From Novosphingobium sp. KA1 (GTDB lineage Bacteria > Pseudomonadota > Alphaproteobacteria > Sphingomonadales > Sphingomonadaceae): a DNA stretch of 64,000 nucleotides. Position 1 is the stretch's first letter. Each line of letters starts with the position of its first letter. This document shows, one piece after another, positions 42,866 through 51,635 of the stretch. Made by a program: the position numbers and the translations under genes. The notes under the pieces were generated by a model. The model saw only the letters and a list, made by a program, of their open reading frames with translations, did not search any database and had not been told where the DNA came from. Location: positions 1,885,001 to 1,949,000 of the forward strand of contig NZ_CP021247.1 of NCBI RefSeq assembly GCF_017309955.1. Direction: 5' to 3'.

Positions 42866-43807
42866 TCAGGCCTCGACACCGGCGGTCGCCATTTTGAACG
42901 AATAACCGATGTGATCGACATGCCCGTGCAGGCCGAAATCGTGCAGCTTCGCCTTGTCGTGGAACTCTTCCGAAGCCGCCGCGACATCCTCGATGGTCCA
43001 GTGCGGCCGGTAGACGCCCTCGGTTTCCGCCACGAACATCCGCGCCACCCGGCCCGCCATCGAGGCGATCATCTCGCCGGTCACCGGGCAATCTTCGTGC
43101 GCCAGCCAGCCGACCACCGGGGCCACCAGTTCGGGCTCCATCGGCGGGTACTGCGAGATGTCCAGCCCCTCGGCCATACGCGTCACCGCGCCGGGCACGA
43201 TCACGTTGCACTTCACGTCGTGCGCCTCGCCCTCCAGCGCGGCGATATTGCTGAGGCCCAGCATGGCCGACTTCGACATGCCGTAGTTGACGCAGCGCGC
43301 GTTGCCGTAGAGCCCGCCGACCGAACTGGTCAGCACGATGCGCCCGTATCCGGCATCGCACATCGGCCCGAACGCGGCCTGCACCACATGGAACGCGCCC
43401 AGCAGATGCACGTCGAGAACGGCGTGGAGGTCGCCGCCGGAAAGCTCGCGGATCGATCCGTAGCGCACGTTGCCGGCATTGTGGACCAGCACGTCGATCC
43501 GGCCCCACTGGTCGAGCGCGGCCTGGACGATGGCCTTGCCGCCTTCGGGGGTGGCGACCGAATCGGTGTTGGCGATCGCCTCGCCGCCGGCCGACACGAT
43601 CTCGTCGGCCACCTGCTGCGCCACGCTGACATCCGCGCCCGGCGCATCGAGATCGCCTCGGATCGCGCCGCCCAGATCGTTGACCACCACTCTGGCCCCG
43701 CGCGCGGCCAGCAGCAGCGCATAGGCCCGGCCAAGCCCGCGTCCGGCCCCGGTGATGACCGCCACGCGGCCGTCAAAGCGCAAAGGGGCAAAGCGCATCT
43801 CTTCCAT
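42866..43807 (-). CDS. Short-chain dehydrogenase/reductase
   Basis: This 313-residue NAD(P)-dependent oxidoreductase has TGAGRGLG (19-26), NAG (110-112), a catalytic serine at about 161 and Y175-x3-K179 in NYGMSKS. It resembles the SDRs with a VVNDLGG signature related to 17-beta-hydroxysteroid dehydrogenase type 4 and (3R)-hydroxyacyl-CoA dehydrogenases. It could oxidise an alcohol to the ketone used by the adjacent Baeyer-Villiger enzyme. ATG 43807, 5 bases after GGAGAGAG, is chosen over the long upstream frame. It is divergent from the SMP-30 gene. Confidence 0.88.
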   Translation of the reverse strand: MEEMRFAPLRFDGRVAVITGAGRGLGRAYALLLAARGARVVVNDLGGAIRGDLDAPGADVSVAQQVADEIVSAGGEAIANTDSVATPEGGKAIVQAALDQWGRIDVLVHNAGNVRYGSIRELSGGDLHAVLDVHLLGAFHVVQAAFGPMCDAGYGRIVLTSSVGGLYGNARCVNYGMSKSAMLGLSNIAALEGEAHDVKCNVIVPGAVTRMAEGLDISQYPPMEPELVAPVVGWLAHEDCPVTGEMIASMAGRVARMFVAETEGVYRPHWTIEDVAAASEEFHDKAKLHDFGLHGHVDHIGYSFKMATAGVEA

Positions 43808-44045
43808 GGATCTCTCTCCGGTTGCCCGCGCCTGGCCGGGCGGTCTGTTTTCCGTCTGACGATCGAATATGCGCACGGGAGAGGGCGGGGCAATCGAACA
43901 AAGCCGTGCCAACGTCGCCGGGGCGATAGTGCGCATCCGAAGGCCTCCCGGCCGGGGCGCCGCGTTGCCTGGGCCGGACACGCTGGATAGGCTCCAGGCG
44001 AAAAGAACGGCCGCAAGAGCGCCGGACGAGAGGACATTCCCGACG

Positions 44046-45662
44046 ATGCTCGCACCCGCAGGACGCAACCACGGCGCCGTTTCCGCCCGTCCCGCCGAAG
44101 GCTGGACACTGCACCGCATGACGCCGCCGACGCGCCTTTACGGCGCCAACGGGCTGCGCACCGGGGCCGATGGGCGCATCTATGTCGCGCAAGTCGGCGG
44201 CAGCCAGATCAGCGCGGTCGATCCCGGCACCGGCGCGGTCGAAGTGATCAGCCCGATGGGCGGTGGCATCACCGCGCCTGACGATCTCGCCTTCGACGAG
44301 GCGGGCAACCTCTATGCCACCGAGATCACCGAAGGCCGCGTTTCGGTGCTGCGCCCGGACGGCACCAGCGCGGTCGTCTGCGGCGACCTGCCCGTCGCCA
44401 ACCCGATCACCTATTCGCAGGGCCGCCTGATCGCGGGCGGCTGCGAAATGGGCGCGCGCGTGCTCGAACTCGATCGCAACGGCGGCGCGCCGCGGGTGAT
44501 CGCGGACAATGTGCCGATGCCCAACGCCTTCGAGGTGGGCCCGGACGGCAAGCTCTACATGCCGGTGATGGGGGCCAATGCGATCTGGCGCGTCAATATG
44601 GACGGCAGCGGCGAACCCGAAGTCGTCTGCGGCGATCTCGGCGTGCCCGATTCGGTGAAGTTCGATGCCGAGGGCATGATCGTCTCCACCCAGGTCGCCA
44701 GCGGCCAGGTGCTGCGCATCGACCCGCGCACCGGCGCCAGGACGGTGCTGGCCGACATCGGCGCCGGGCTGGACAACTGCACTTTCGTGGGCGAGCGGCT
44801 GTTCATCTCGCACATTCTGGGTTCCATCCACGAGATCACCACGCCCAAGGCGGCGGGCGGTCTGGTGAAGCCGCTGATCGAGAAGGGCCTGCAATGGCCG
44901 CTCGATGTCTCGATGGGCGCGGACGGCGTGCTGTGGATCGCCGACGGCGGCTTCGTCTTCTCGCTGCGCCCGGGCGAGGCGGTGAAGCTGGAAGGCATGC
45001 TGTTCAGCCCGAACTTCCCCGGATATTCGCGCGGCGTGGTCGCGGCGGGGGCGGGCGAGATGATCGTGACGACCGCCAATGGCGAAGTCGCGAAGTTCCA
45101 TCCCGCCGGCCCCTCGATGGAAGTGCTGGCCAGCGGGTTCGACCAGTTGATGGGCGTGGCCATGGCCCCCTCGGGCGCGGTGGTCTTTGCCGAATATGGC
45201 ACCGGCAAGGTCCATTCGGTTGCGGGCGGCAAGGTGGAGGAACTGGCCTGCGGGCTCGACCGTCCCAAGGGCGTGGCGGTGGCCGGGGACGGCACCGTCC
45301 ATGTCGCGGAAAGCGGCGCGGGCCGGGTGGTCAGGCTGGTCGGCGGCCGCGCGGAAGCGGTGATCGAGGATCTCGTGCGGCCCGAGGGGCTGGCGATCCG
45401 GGATGGCCGGATCACCGTGCTCGATGTGAAGCGCCGTGAGGTGGTGCAGTCGGACCTTTCGGGCGGCGGGCGCGAAGTGATCGCGCAGGGGCTGCCGGTC
45501 GGGCCGCCGGAAGGCACCGATCCCAGGCCGCTCGGCGGCGTGGGCCATATGTGCGGGCCGATGGGCAACATGACCGGGCTCGATGTCGGGCCGGACGGCA
45601 CCGTGTGGATCTGCGGCGATCTCGAAGGCTCCGTGCTCGCACTCAGGAGCACGTCTTCGTGA
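44046..45662 (+). CDS. SMP-30/gluconolactonase-like beta-propeller protein (double length)
   Basis: This 538-residue protein is built of repeated beta-propeller blades (for example GLRTGADGRIYVAQVGG, AFEVGPDGKLYMPVMGA, DVSMGADGVLWIADGG, GLDVGPDGTVWICGD), as in SMP-30/gluconolactonases, which hydrolyse lactones with a divalent metal. It is much longer than the usual 300 residues, so it may hold two propellers or extra blades. Start ATG 44046 follows GAGAGGAC. In the cluster it is the obvious candidate to open the lactone made by the Baeyer-Villiger enzyme. No signal peptide is seen. A non-enzymatic NHL-type protein is the alternative. Confidence 0.78.
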   Translation: MLAPAGRNHGAVSARPAEGWTLHRMTPPTRLYGANGLRTGADGRIYVAQVGGSQISAVDPGTGAVEVISPMGGGITAPDDLAFDEAGNLYATEITEGRVSVLRPDGTSAVVCGDLPVANPITYSQGRLIAGGCEMGARVLELDRNGGAPRVIADNVPMPNAFEVGPDGKLYMPVMGANAIWRVNMDGSGEPEVVCGDLGVPDSVKFDAEGMIVSTQVASGQVLRIDPRTGARTVLADIGAGLDNCTFVGERLFISHILGSIHEITTPKAAGGLVKPLIEKGLQWPLDVSMGADGVLWIADGGFVFSLRPGEAVKLEGMLFSPNFPGYSRGVVAAGAGEMIVTTANGEVAKFHPAGPSMEVLASGFDQLMGVAMAPSGAVVFAEYGTGKVHSVAGGKVEELACGLDRPKGVAVAGDGTVHVAESGAGRVVRLVGGRAEAVIEDLVRPEGLAIRDGRITVLDVKRREVVQSDLSGGGREVIAQGLPVGPPEGTDPRPLGGVGHMCGPMGNMTGLDVGPDGTVWICGDLEGSVLALRSTSS

Positions 45663-45668
45663 AGAATT

Positions 45669-45750
45669 GCGGCACCGGCCCGCTCCCCCACCCGACCTCC
45701 CATCAGGATGGACTCGTGGGAGGTCGGGTGGGGGAGCGGGCCGGTGCCGC
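45669..45750. repeat. Perfect 34-bp inverted repeat (giant hairpin)
   Basis: Bases 45669-45702 are the exact reverse complement of 45717-45750, with a 14-base loop. The arms are very GC-rich (for example GCTCCCCCACCCGACC). It starts 6 bp after the SMP-30 stop and ends 39 bp before the EthD start. No U-tract follows, so a simple terminator is not obvious. A miniature mobile element or an mRNA-processing/attenuation structure are options. Confidence 0.9.
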
Positions 45751-45752
45751 TT

Positions 45753-45773
45753 CGATCCGGCTGCGCCGGATCG
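45753..45773. repeat. Short perfect hairpin before the EthD gene
   Basis: CGATCCGGC and its exact complement flank TGC. It lies 2 bases past the 34-bp inverted repeat and just before the AGGGAGG ribosome binding site of the next gene, so in RNA it could affect translation. Confidence 0.6.
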
Positions 45774-45789
45774 TCAAGGGAGGATAATC

Positions 45790-46203
45790 ATGCTCAAGCA
45801 GCTCTGCTTTTTCCGCAAGCGGCCGGACATGACCATGGACGCGTTCATGGACTACTACGAGAACCAGCACGCGCAGCTTGCCAGGAAGATGGGCGCGGCG
45901 CCGGCGATCCCCGGCGCGGTGCGCTATGTGCGGCGCTATCTGGTGCCGGAGAAGAACCCGGTCACCGGCGAAGTCCACGATCCCGGCTACGACTGCGTGA
46001 TGGAGATCTGGTGGAACAGCCGCGAGGATTTCGAACGCTCGCAGGCGATCATCAGCGATCCCGCGCGCCTGCCGATGACCAGGGCGGACGAGGAAAAGCT
46101 GTTCGCCAGCCACGCCAATCCGGTCTGCACCTGCATCGAGCACGATTCGCCGATGGGCCCGAATGGCGAGGCGACGCGGGTCGGGCTTTCCTATGGTGAC
46201 TGA
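45790..46203 (+). CDS. EthD-domain protein
   Basis: This 137-residue ferredoxin-like alpha+beta protein of the EthD family (LKQLCFFRKRPDMTMDAFMDYYENQHAQLARKM) is a type often found next to monooxygenase and dioxygenase genes. Some relatives act on pathway intermediates and others have no proven activity. AGGGAGG precedes ATG 45790 by 6 bases. Its 3' end overlaps the MFS gene by 11 bp. A catabolic accessory role in cluster B is inferred. Confidence 0.8.
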   Translation: MLKQLCFFRKRPDMTMDAFMDYYENQHAQLARKMGAAPAIPGAVRYVRRYLVPEKNPVTGEVHDPGYDCVMEIWWNSREDFERSQAIISDPARLPMTRADEEKLFASHANPVCTCIEHDSPMGPNGEATRVGLSYGD

Positions 46204-47455
46204 CGTGACGGCCTCGCCAACAGCGCGAGACGAGTGGCGCCGGTTCGGGCTGGTGCCGGTGGCGGCCGGTCTCGGCTACGCGACCAGCGTGATCCATATC
46301 TACGGCATCGGGCCCTACATCGGCCCGGTGGCCGAAGCGATGGGGTGGAGCCGCACCGAAGTGACCTTCGGGCTGACCATCGCCACATTGGTGCAGGCCG
46401 TGGGCGGCATCTTCATCGGCCTTGCGGTCGACCGCTTCGGCCCGCGCCGTTTCGGCGTGGTCGGCATGGCGCTGCTCACCCTGGCCTTCGCGCTGCTCGG
46501 CACGGTGGGGGGCAGCCTGTCGCAGTGGTATCTGCTCTGGGGCCTTGTCGCGCTGGTCTCGCTGCCGGTGCAGGCCTCGGTCTGGACCAGCGCGGTGGCC
46601 TCGCGCTTCGCGCTTTCGCGCGGGCTGGCGCTGGCGGTGACGCTCTGCGGCGCCTCGATCGCGGCGGGGCTGTTCCCGATCCTGGGGACATGGGCGATCA
46701 GGACTTTCGGCTGGCGCCTGGCCTTTGCGGTGCACGGCGGGCTGTGGTTCCTGGTCGCGGCGCCGGTGATTTTCCTGTTCTTCCGCGGTGCACACGATCG
46801 CGGCAGGCATGGCGATCCGGGGCCTGCCCGGCGTGATCTTCCCGGCGCCTCGCTGGGCGAAGGGTTGCGCTCCAGCGTCTACCACCGCCTGTTCGTGGCC
46901 AGCCTGCTGTTCACCTTCACGATCATCGCCCTGGTCGTGCACTTCGTCTCGATCCTCGGCGACCGGGGCGCGGATGCGATGACGGCGGCGGCGATCGCCT
47001 CGTTTGTCGGCTGGTTCTCGCTGGCCGGGCGATTGGGGACGGGCGTGCTGCTGGACCGTTTCCCCGCCTCGCTGGTGGGCGCGGCGGTGTTCCTGCTGCC
47101 GGTGATCGGCTGCCTGCTGCTGCTGGGATCGGGCACGTCGTTTGTGGCGCTCGTGCTCGCCTCCGGGCTGGTCGGGCTGACGCTGGGGGCGGAGATCGAC
47201 GTGGTGGTCTACCTGATCACCCGGCACTTCGGCCTCAGGAACTTCGGCGGGCTCTACGGCGGCGTGCTGGCGGCGCTCTCGATCGGCACGGCGCTGGGCC
47301 CGCTGGTGGCGGCGCTGATCCATGACCGGACCGGCAGCTACGCGATGTTCCTCTACCTTGCCATCGCCGCGATGGGCGCCAGCAGCATCGCCATCGGCAC
47401 CCTGCCGCGCGGAGACCGCAAATACGCCCCGGCGATTGGTCTGGCGTGCGAATAA
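46193..47455 (+). CDS. MFS transporter
   Basis: This 420-residue protein has about twelve hydrophobic segments in two halves, with the MFS loop GLAVDRFGPRRFG between helices 2 and 3 and LAGRLGTGVLLDRFP in the second half. It is similar in style to monocarboxylate/oxalate-formate-type MFS proteins. It probably imports the substrate of cluster B or exports an intermediate. The ATG at 46193 overlaps the EthD gene by 11 bp, and an upstream in-frame ATG at 46163 has no ribosome binding site. Confidence 0.87.
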   Translation: MVTDVTASPTARDEWRRFGLVPVAAGLGYATSVIHIYGIGPYIGPVAEAMGWSRTEVTFGLTIATLVQAVGGIFIGLAVDRFGPRRFGVVGMALLTLAFALLGTVGGSLSQWYLLWGLVALVSLPVQASVWTSAVASRFALSRGLALAVTLCGASIAAGLFPILGTWAIRTFGWRLAFAVHGGLWFLVAAPVIFLFFRGAHDRGRHGDPGPARRDLPGASLGEGLRSSVYHRLFVASLLFTFTIIALVVHFVSILGDRGADAMTAAAIASFVGWFSLAGRLGTGVLLDRFPASLVGAAVFLLPVIGCLLLLGSGTSFVALVLASGLVGLTLGAEIDVVVYLITRHFGLRNFGGLYGGVLAALSIGTALGPLVAALIHDRTGSYAMFLYLAIAAMGASSIAIGTLPRGDRKYAPAIGLACE

Positions 47456-47503
47456 TGGGATAACGGCCGCAAATCGGATCGGTACGGAATTGGGAAAAGA
47501 GCG

Positions 47504-48862
47504 ATGGGTGAAGAAGGCAGGATCGTGCAGTCGGCCGAGGACCTGACCGTGCCGCTGCGTGTCCCGGCCGAGGCCTATATCTCGCCGGACTACGCCAGGG
47601 CCGAGCGGGACAAGCTGTGGCGCAAGGTCTGGCTTCAGGCCGGGCGGCTCGAGGATATTCCCGAGGTCGGCGATTTTCTCACGTTCGACATCGTCGACGA
47701 TTCGGTGATCGTGGTCCGCGCCTCCGAAACCGAAATCCACGCCTTCCACAACGTCTGCCCGCATCGCGGCCGCAAGCTGGTCGATACCCCGCCCGGAAAA
47801 CGCAATGCGCGCGGGCATCGCCGAAGCTTCATCTGCGGCTATCACGGCTGGACCTTCGGGCTCGACGGCGCGAACACTTATCTGGAGCACCAGGAGGACT
47901 GGCAGGGGCGTCTCTGTGCCGGCAGGGCCGACTTAGGTGTCGTTCAAGTCGATACCTGGGGCGGGTGGATCTGGATCAATCTCGCCCCCGATGCGATGCC
48001 GCTGGCCGACTATCTGCACCCGGCGGCGGGCATGCTCGATCCCTACGGCCTGCAGAACATGCGCCCGCGCTGGCGCAAATGGGTGGTGTTCGAATGCAAC
48101 TGGAAGGTCGCGATGGAGGCCTTCTGCGAGACTTATCACGTCTCCACCACGCACCCGGAATTTATGGAATTCGGCCAGTTTCGCGGCTGGGCGCGCAACC
48201 AGGGGCTCCATTCCAACATCGGCTACGACGCGCCCAAGGGACAGGAAGAGGACTCCGGCAAGCTGCGCCTCGGCGCCGGCGAGGATCCGCGTCTGACCAC
48301 TGCGGAAATGCAGAACTTCACCTGGGCCAACGCCAATACCAACACGACCCGCAAGCTGGTGGAAGTGGCCAATCGCCTGAAGGACGAACTGCCTGAAGGC
48401 ACTCCGGCCGCAGAGGTCTCTGCCTACTGGATCGGCACCGCGCGCAAGGAAGACGCCGAGCGCGGCGTGATCTGGCCGACGGTGGACCCGCAGCATACGG
48501 CGCAGGCGGGCACCGCCTGGCAGATCTTCCCGAACTTCCAGATCGGCCACGCGGTCAACAACATGCTCTGCTACCAGGCGCGGCCCTATGGCAGTGACCC
48601 TGACAAGTGCATCTTCGAGGCCGCCGTCTACGAACTCTGGCCCGAGGGCGAAGCGCCGGAGACGGAATGGGAATACACCGCGCCTGCCGATTGGCCGCCG
48701 GTGCTCCAGCAGGACTTCGCCAACATGGCGGCAGTCCAGCAGGGCATGAAAAACGTCGGTTTCCGGGGCGCGCAGCCCAATCCCTACATGGAACGCTCGG
48801 TGGCGAGCCTGCACATGAACCTGGCAAGGTTCATGGGTACGGGGGGCCCGGAAGCCTATTGA
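47504..48862 (+). CDS. Rieske non-heme iron oxygenase, large (alpha) subunit
   Basis: This 452-residue protein hydroxylates an organic substrate using O2 and electrons from a separate reductase. The Rieske cluster is bound by CPHRG and CGYHGW (C85, H87, C111, H114). The mononuclear iron site begins at ETYHVSTTHPE (H212, H217). No ferredoxin, reductase or small subunit gene is present nearby, so it is probably an alpha-only (homotrimer) enzyme served by proteins encoded elsewhere. It ends cluster B and likely starts the chemical pathway. Confidence 0.92.
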   Translation: MGEEGRIVQSAEDLTVPLRVPAEAYISPDYARAERDKLWRKVWLQAGRLEDIPEVGDFLTFDIVDDSVIVVRASETEIHAFHNVCPHRGRKLVDTPPGKRNARGHRRSFICGYHGWTFGLDGANTYLEHQEDWQGRLCAGRADLGVVQVDTWGGWIWINLAPDAMPLADYLHPAAGMLDPYGLQNMRPRWRKWVVFECNWKVAMEAFCETYHVSTTHPEFMEFGQFRGWARNQGLHSNIGYDAPKGQEEDSGKLRLGAGEDPRLTTAEMQNFTWANANTNTTRKLVEVANRLKDELPEGTPAAEVSAYWIGTARKEDAERGVIWPTVDPQHTAQAGTAWQIFPNFQIGHAVNNMLCYQARPYGSDPDKCIFEAAVYELWPEGEAPETEWEYTAPADWPPVLQQDFANMAAVQQGMKNVGFRGAQPNPYMERSVASLHMNLARFMGTGGPEAY

Positions 48863-48980
48863 TTCGGAGCGTCCCAAGCACGCGTGCGGAGCCGGATGAT
48901 CGATCCGGTGCCGCCGCAGGGCCCTTGTCGAGGCGGGCGCGAAGGCTGACGCGGGTTCCTCGGCGGGCTACGACATCAAG

Positions 48981-49307
48981 ATGCAATCGATTCTCATATA
49001 CATCGCTGCAGCACTCGCGGAAATTGCCGGGTGCTTCTCGTTCTGGGCAGGGCTCCGCATGGAGAAATCGCCCTGGTGGCTGGTTCCGGGATGCGGTTCG
49101 CTGGTGCTGTTCGCCTGGCTACTGACTCTGGTGGACAGTTCACAGGCTGGACGTGCCTACGCCGCATACGGCGGCATCTATATCACGTTCGCGCTGCTGT
49201 GGCTGTGGCTGGCGGAAGGCGTTCGGCCTGATCGGTGGGATATTGGCGGCGTGGCGCTATGCCTTGTCGGGACCGGGGTGATCCTGTTCGGCCCCCACCG
49301 CGCCTGA
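48981..49307 (+). CDS. ynfA: YnfA-family inner-membrane protein
   Basis: This 108-residue protein has four hydrophobic helices and the family signatures [25 protein letters not shown] and [22 protein letters not shown]. The YnfA/UPF0060 family is related in fold to small multidrug-resistance transporters, but its physiological substrate is not established. It stands alone between cluster B and the convergent TlpA-like gene. Confidence 0.93.
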   Translation: MQSILIYIAAALAEIAGCFSFWAGLRMEKSPWWLVPGCGSLVLFAWLLTLVDSSQAGRAYAAYGGIYITFALLWLWLAEGVRPDRWDIGGVALCLVGTGVILFGPHRA

Positions 49308-49364
49308 AGCCTGCTGCGCCAGCGGCCATCCGGATGGTTCCGGAGGACCGCTGCATAAGACGCA

Positions 49365-49964
49365 CTACCTGGCCTCGGCGATCAGCTTCTTCGCCTCGGC
49401 GCTGGTCCAGTCGTTGCCGCCCGAAAAGCGCCAGACTTCCTTGCCCTGGCTGTCGAACAGGATCGTCACCGGCAGGTTGCCGCCGTACTGGAAGCCGAGG
49501 TCCCCGTGCTCGTCCTGCCAGGCCTCGATATGGTCGAGCTTGCGGCGATGGAGGATCTCGACGACCTTGCCCATGTCGGCGGTGTCTTCCGAGATCGGCA
49601 GCACCTGCACCGGCGAATCGGGATCGGCGGCGAGTTCGTTCAGCGTCGGCATCTCGGCGATGCAGGGCGCGCACCAGGTCGCCCAGAGGTTCACCAGCAG
49701 CGGCTTGCCCTTGAGCGAGGGCAGGCTGAGGCTTTCGCCGGTATTGTCGACCAGGGTGACGTCGGGGATCGGCTCGCCCTTGTGCGAACGGTCCAGCTTG
49801 TCGGCGGGCTTGGGGGCCGCTGCTGCGGATCCGGTCGCCTGGGGCTGCGTGTCCCCTCCTTTACTGTCGGCGCCGCTTTGCCTATCGCAGCCCGCGATCA
49901 TGAGGGCCGATGCCCCCGCCAGTGAACACAGGACAAGCGACTTGAGCGAAGTGGACGACAGCAA
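49365..49964 (-). CDS. TlpA-like thioredoxin-fold lipoprotein
   Basis: This 199-residue protein has an N-terminal lipoprotein signal ([17 protein letters not shown]; lipobox IAGC), a Gly/Ala/Pro linker, and a TlpA/AhpC-type thioredoxin domain with the active site WATWCAPC. It should act as a membrane-attached periplasmic thiol reductant, for example in cytochrome c or oxidase assembly. The only good start is TTG 49964, with GGAG 9 bases before it. This puts its 5' end 23 bp inside the divergent argH reading frame. Confidence 0.82.
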   Translation of the reverse strand: MLSSTSLKSLVLCSLAGASALMIAGCDRQSGADSKGGDTQPQATGSAAAAPKPADKLDRSHKGEPIPDVTLVDNTGESLSLPSLKGKPLLVNLWATWCAPCIAEMPTLNELAADPDSPVQVLPISEDTADMGKVVEILHRRKLDHIEAWQDEHGDLGFQYGGNLPVTILFDSQGKEVWRFSGGNDWTSAEAKKLIAEAR

Positions 49965-51357
49965 GGGGGCAGGCTCCAACCAGATGTGGGGCGGACGGTT
50001 CGCGGAAGGACCGTCGGCAATCATGCGCGAGATAAATGCCTCGATCCCCTTCGACAAGGCACTGTGGCGGCAGGACATCGCGGCCAGCAAGGCGCACGTC
50101 GCGATGCTGGCGACCTGCGGCGTGGTGAGCGAGGCCGATGCGGCCTCGATCCGCGACGGCCTCGATACGGTCGCCGCCGAGTACGAAGCCAATGGCGTGC
50201 CCGAGAACTGGGACCTCGAGGACATCCACATGACCACCGAGGGCCGCCTTGCCGAACTGATCGGTCCGGCGGCGGGCCGCCTGCACACGGCACGTTCGCG
50301 CAACGACCAGGTGGCCACCGATTTCCGCCTCTGGGTGCGTGATGCCATGGATCAGGCCGATGCCGGGCTGGAGGCGCTGCAGAAGGCGCTTGTCACCCGC
50401 GCCGGCGAACATGCCGATTCGATCATGCCCGGCTTCACCCACCTGCAGACCGCGCAGCCGGTGACGCTCGGCCATCACCTGATGGCCTATTACGAGATGA
50501 TCGGCCGCGACCGTTCGCGCTTTGCCGATGCACGGCGGCGCATGAACAAGTCGCCGCTGGGCGCCGCGGCGCTGGCTGGCACCGGCTTCCCGATCGACCG
50601 CTTCATGACCGCCGAGGCGCTCGGCTTCGACGGACCGACCGACAACAGCCTCGATTCGGTGTCGGACCGCGACTTCGCGCTCGATTACCTGATGGCGGCC
50701 AGCCAGTGCTCGCTGCACCTCTCGCGCCTCGCCGAGGAATTCATCATCTGGGCCAGCCAGCCCTTCGGCTTCGTGGCGCTGCCCGATTCGCTGTCGACCG
50801 GCAGCTCGATCATGCCGCAGAAGAAGAACCCCGACGCGGCCGAACTGGTGCGCGGCCACTCGGGCCGCATCGTCGGCTGCCTGACCAGCCTGATGATCAC
50901 CATGAAGGGCCTGCCGCTCGCCTATTCGAAGGACATGCAGGACGACAAGCCGCCGGTCTTCGAGGCCGCCGGGCTGCTGGCGCTGTCCATCGCGGCGATG
51001 ACCGGCATGGTCGCCGAAACCCGCTTCCGCACCGACCGGATGCGCGGTGCCGCCGAACTGGGCTTCGCCACCGCCACCGACCTTGCCGACTGGCTGGTGC
51101 GCGAGGGCAACATTCCCTTCCGCGAAGCGCACCACATCACCGGTTCAGCGGTCAAGCTGGCCGAACAGCGCGGCGTCGCGCTCGATCAATTGCCGCTTGA
51201 AGACCTCAAGGCCATCGACAGCCGCATCGACGAGCGCGTATTCAAGGCGCTCTCGGTCGAGGCTTCGGTTGCCGCGCGCAAGTCGCACGGCGGCACCGCG
51301 CCCGATCAGGTACGCCTGCGCGTGGCCGAAGCCCGGCTTGCGCTCGGTCTGGAGTGA
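49942..51357 (+). CDS. argH: Argininosuccinate lyase
   Basis: This 471-residue fumarase/aspartase-superfamily enzyme makes arginine and fumarate from argininosuccinate. Signatures are MWGGRF near the start, [25 protein letters not shown] and the signature loop [15 protein letters not shown] 49942 is chosen because AGGA lies 8 bases before it. ATG 49984 (MWGGRF) lacks a ribosome binding site, and ATG 49900 would overlap the tlpA-like gene further. It leads the argH-lptM-lysA run. Confidence 0.92.
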   Translation: MSEVDDSKGAGSNQMWGGRFAEGPSAIMREINASIPFDKALWRQDIAASKAHVAMLATCGVVSEADAASIRDGLDTVAAEYEANGVPENWDLEDIHMTTEGRLAELIGPAAGRLHTARSRNDQVATDFRLWVRDAMDQADAGLEALQKALVTRAGEHADSIMPGFTHLQTAQPVTLGHHLMAYYEMIGRDRSRFADARRRMNKSPLGAAALAGTGFPIDRFMTAEALGFDGPTDNSLDSVSDRDFALDYLMAASQCSLHLSRLAEEFIIWASQPFGFVALPDSLSTGSSIMPQKKNPDAAELVRGHSGRIVGCLTSLMITMKGLPLAYSKDMQDDKPPVFEAAGLLALSIAAMTGMVAETRFRTDRMRGAAELGFATATDLADWLVREGNIPFREAHHITGSAVKLAEQRGVALDQLPLEDLKAIDSRIDERVFKALSVEASVAARKSHGGTAPDQVRLRVAEARLALGLE

Positions 51358-51362
51358 GCTTG

Positions 51363-51614
51363 ATGCGCAAGACTGCCGCCCTGATCCTGATACCGGTTCT
51401 CGCCGCTGCGCTCGCGGGTTGCGGGCAGCGCGCGTCGCTGGCGGTCAAACAGGGCGAGCAGTTGCCTCCGGCCCCTTATGGCCGGGGCGTGCAGCCCAAA
51501 CCGATGGAACTGCTCTCCCCGCCGACGCTGGCCATTCCGGAACGCAGCGTCGAATTGCGCACCCGATCGGAAGCGCGCGAGGACGATCCCTACGATCTTC
51601 CCCCGCCTGAATGA
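51363..51614 (+). CDS. lptM: LptM-like small lipoprotein
   Basis: This 83-residue lipoprotein has a signal and lipobox (ILIPVLAAALAGC) followed by GQRASL, the short conserved start of LptM/YifL proteins, then a Pro-rich acidic tail. In E. coli LptM assists oxidative maturation of the LPS translocon LptD. Here, as elsewhere, it lies beside lysine-biosynthesis genes, 5 bp after argH and 21 bp before lysA. GGAG 8 bases upstream supports ATG 51363. Confidence 0.78.
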   Translation: MRKTAALILIPVLAAALAGCGQRASLAVKQGEQLPPAPYGRGVQPKPMELLSPPTLAIPERSVELRTRSEAREDDPYDLPPPE

Positions 51615-51635
51615 CCCTCTGAGCCCGAGAACCCC

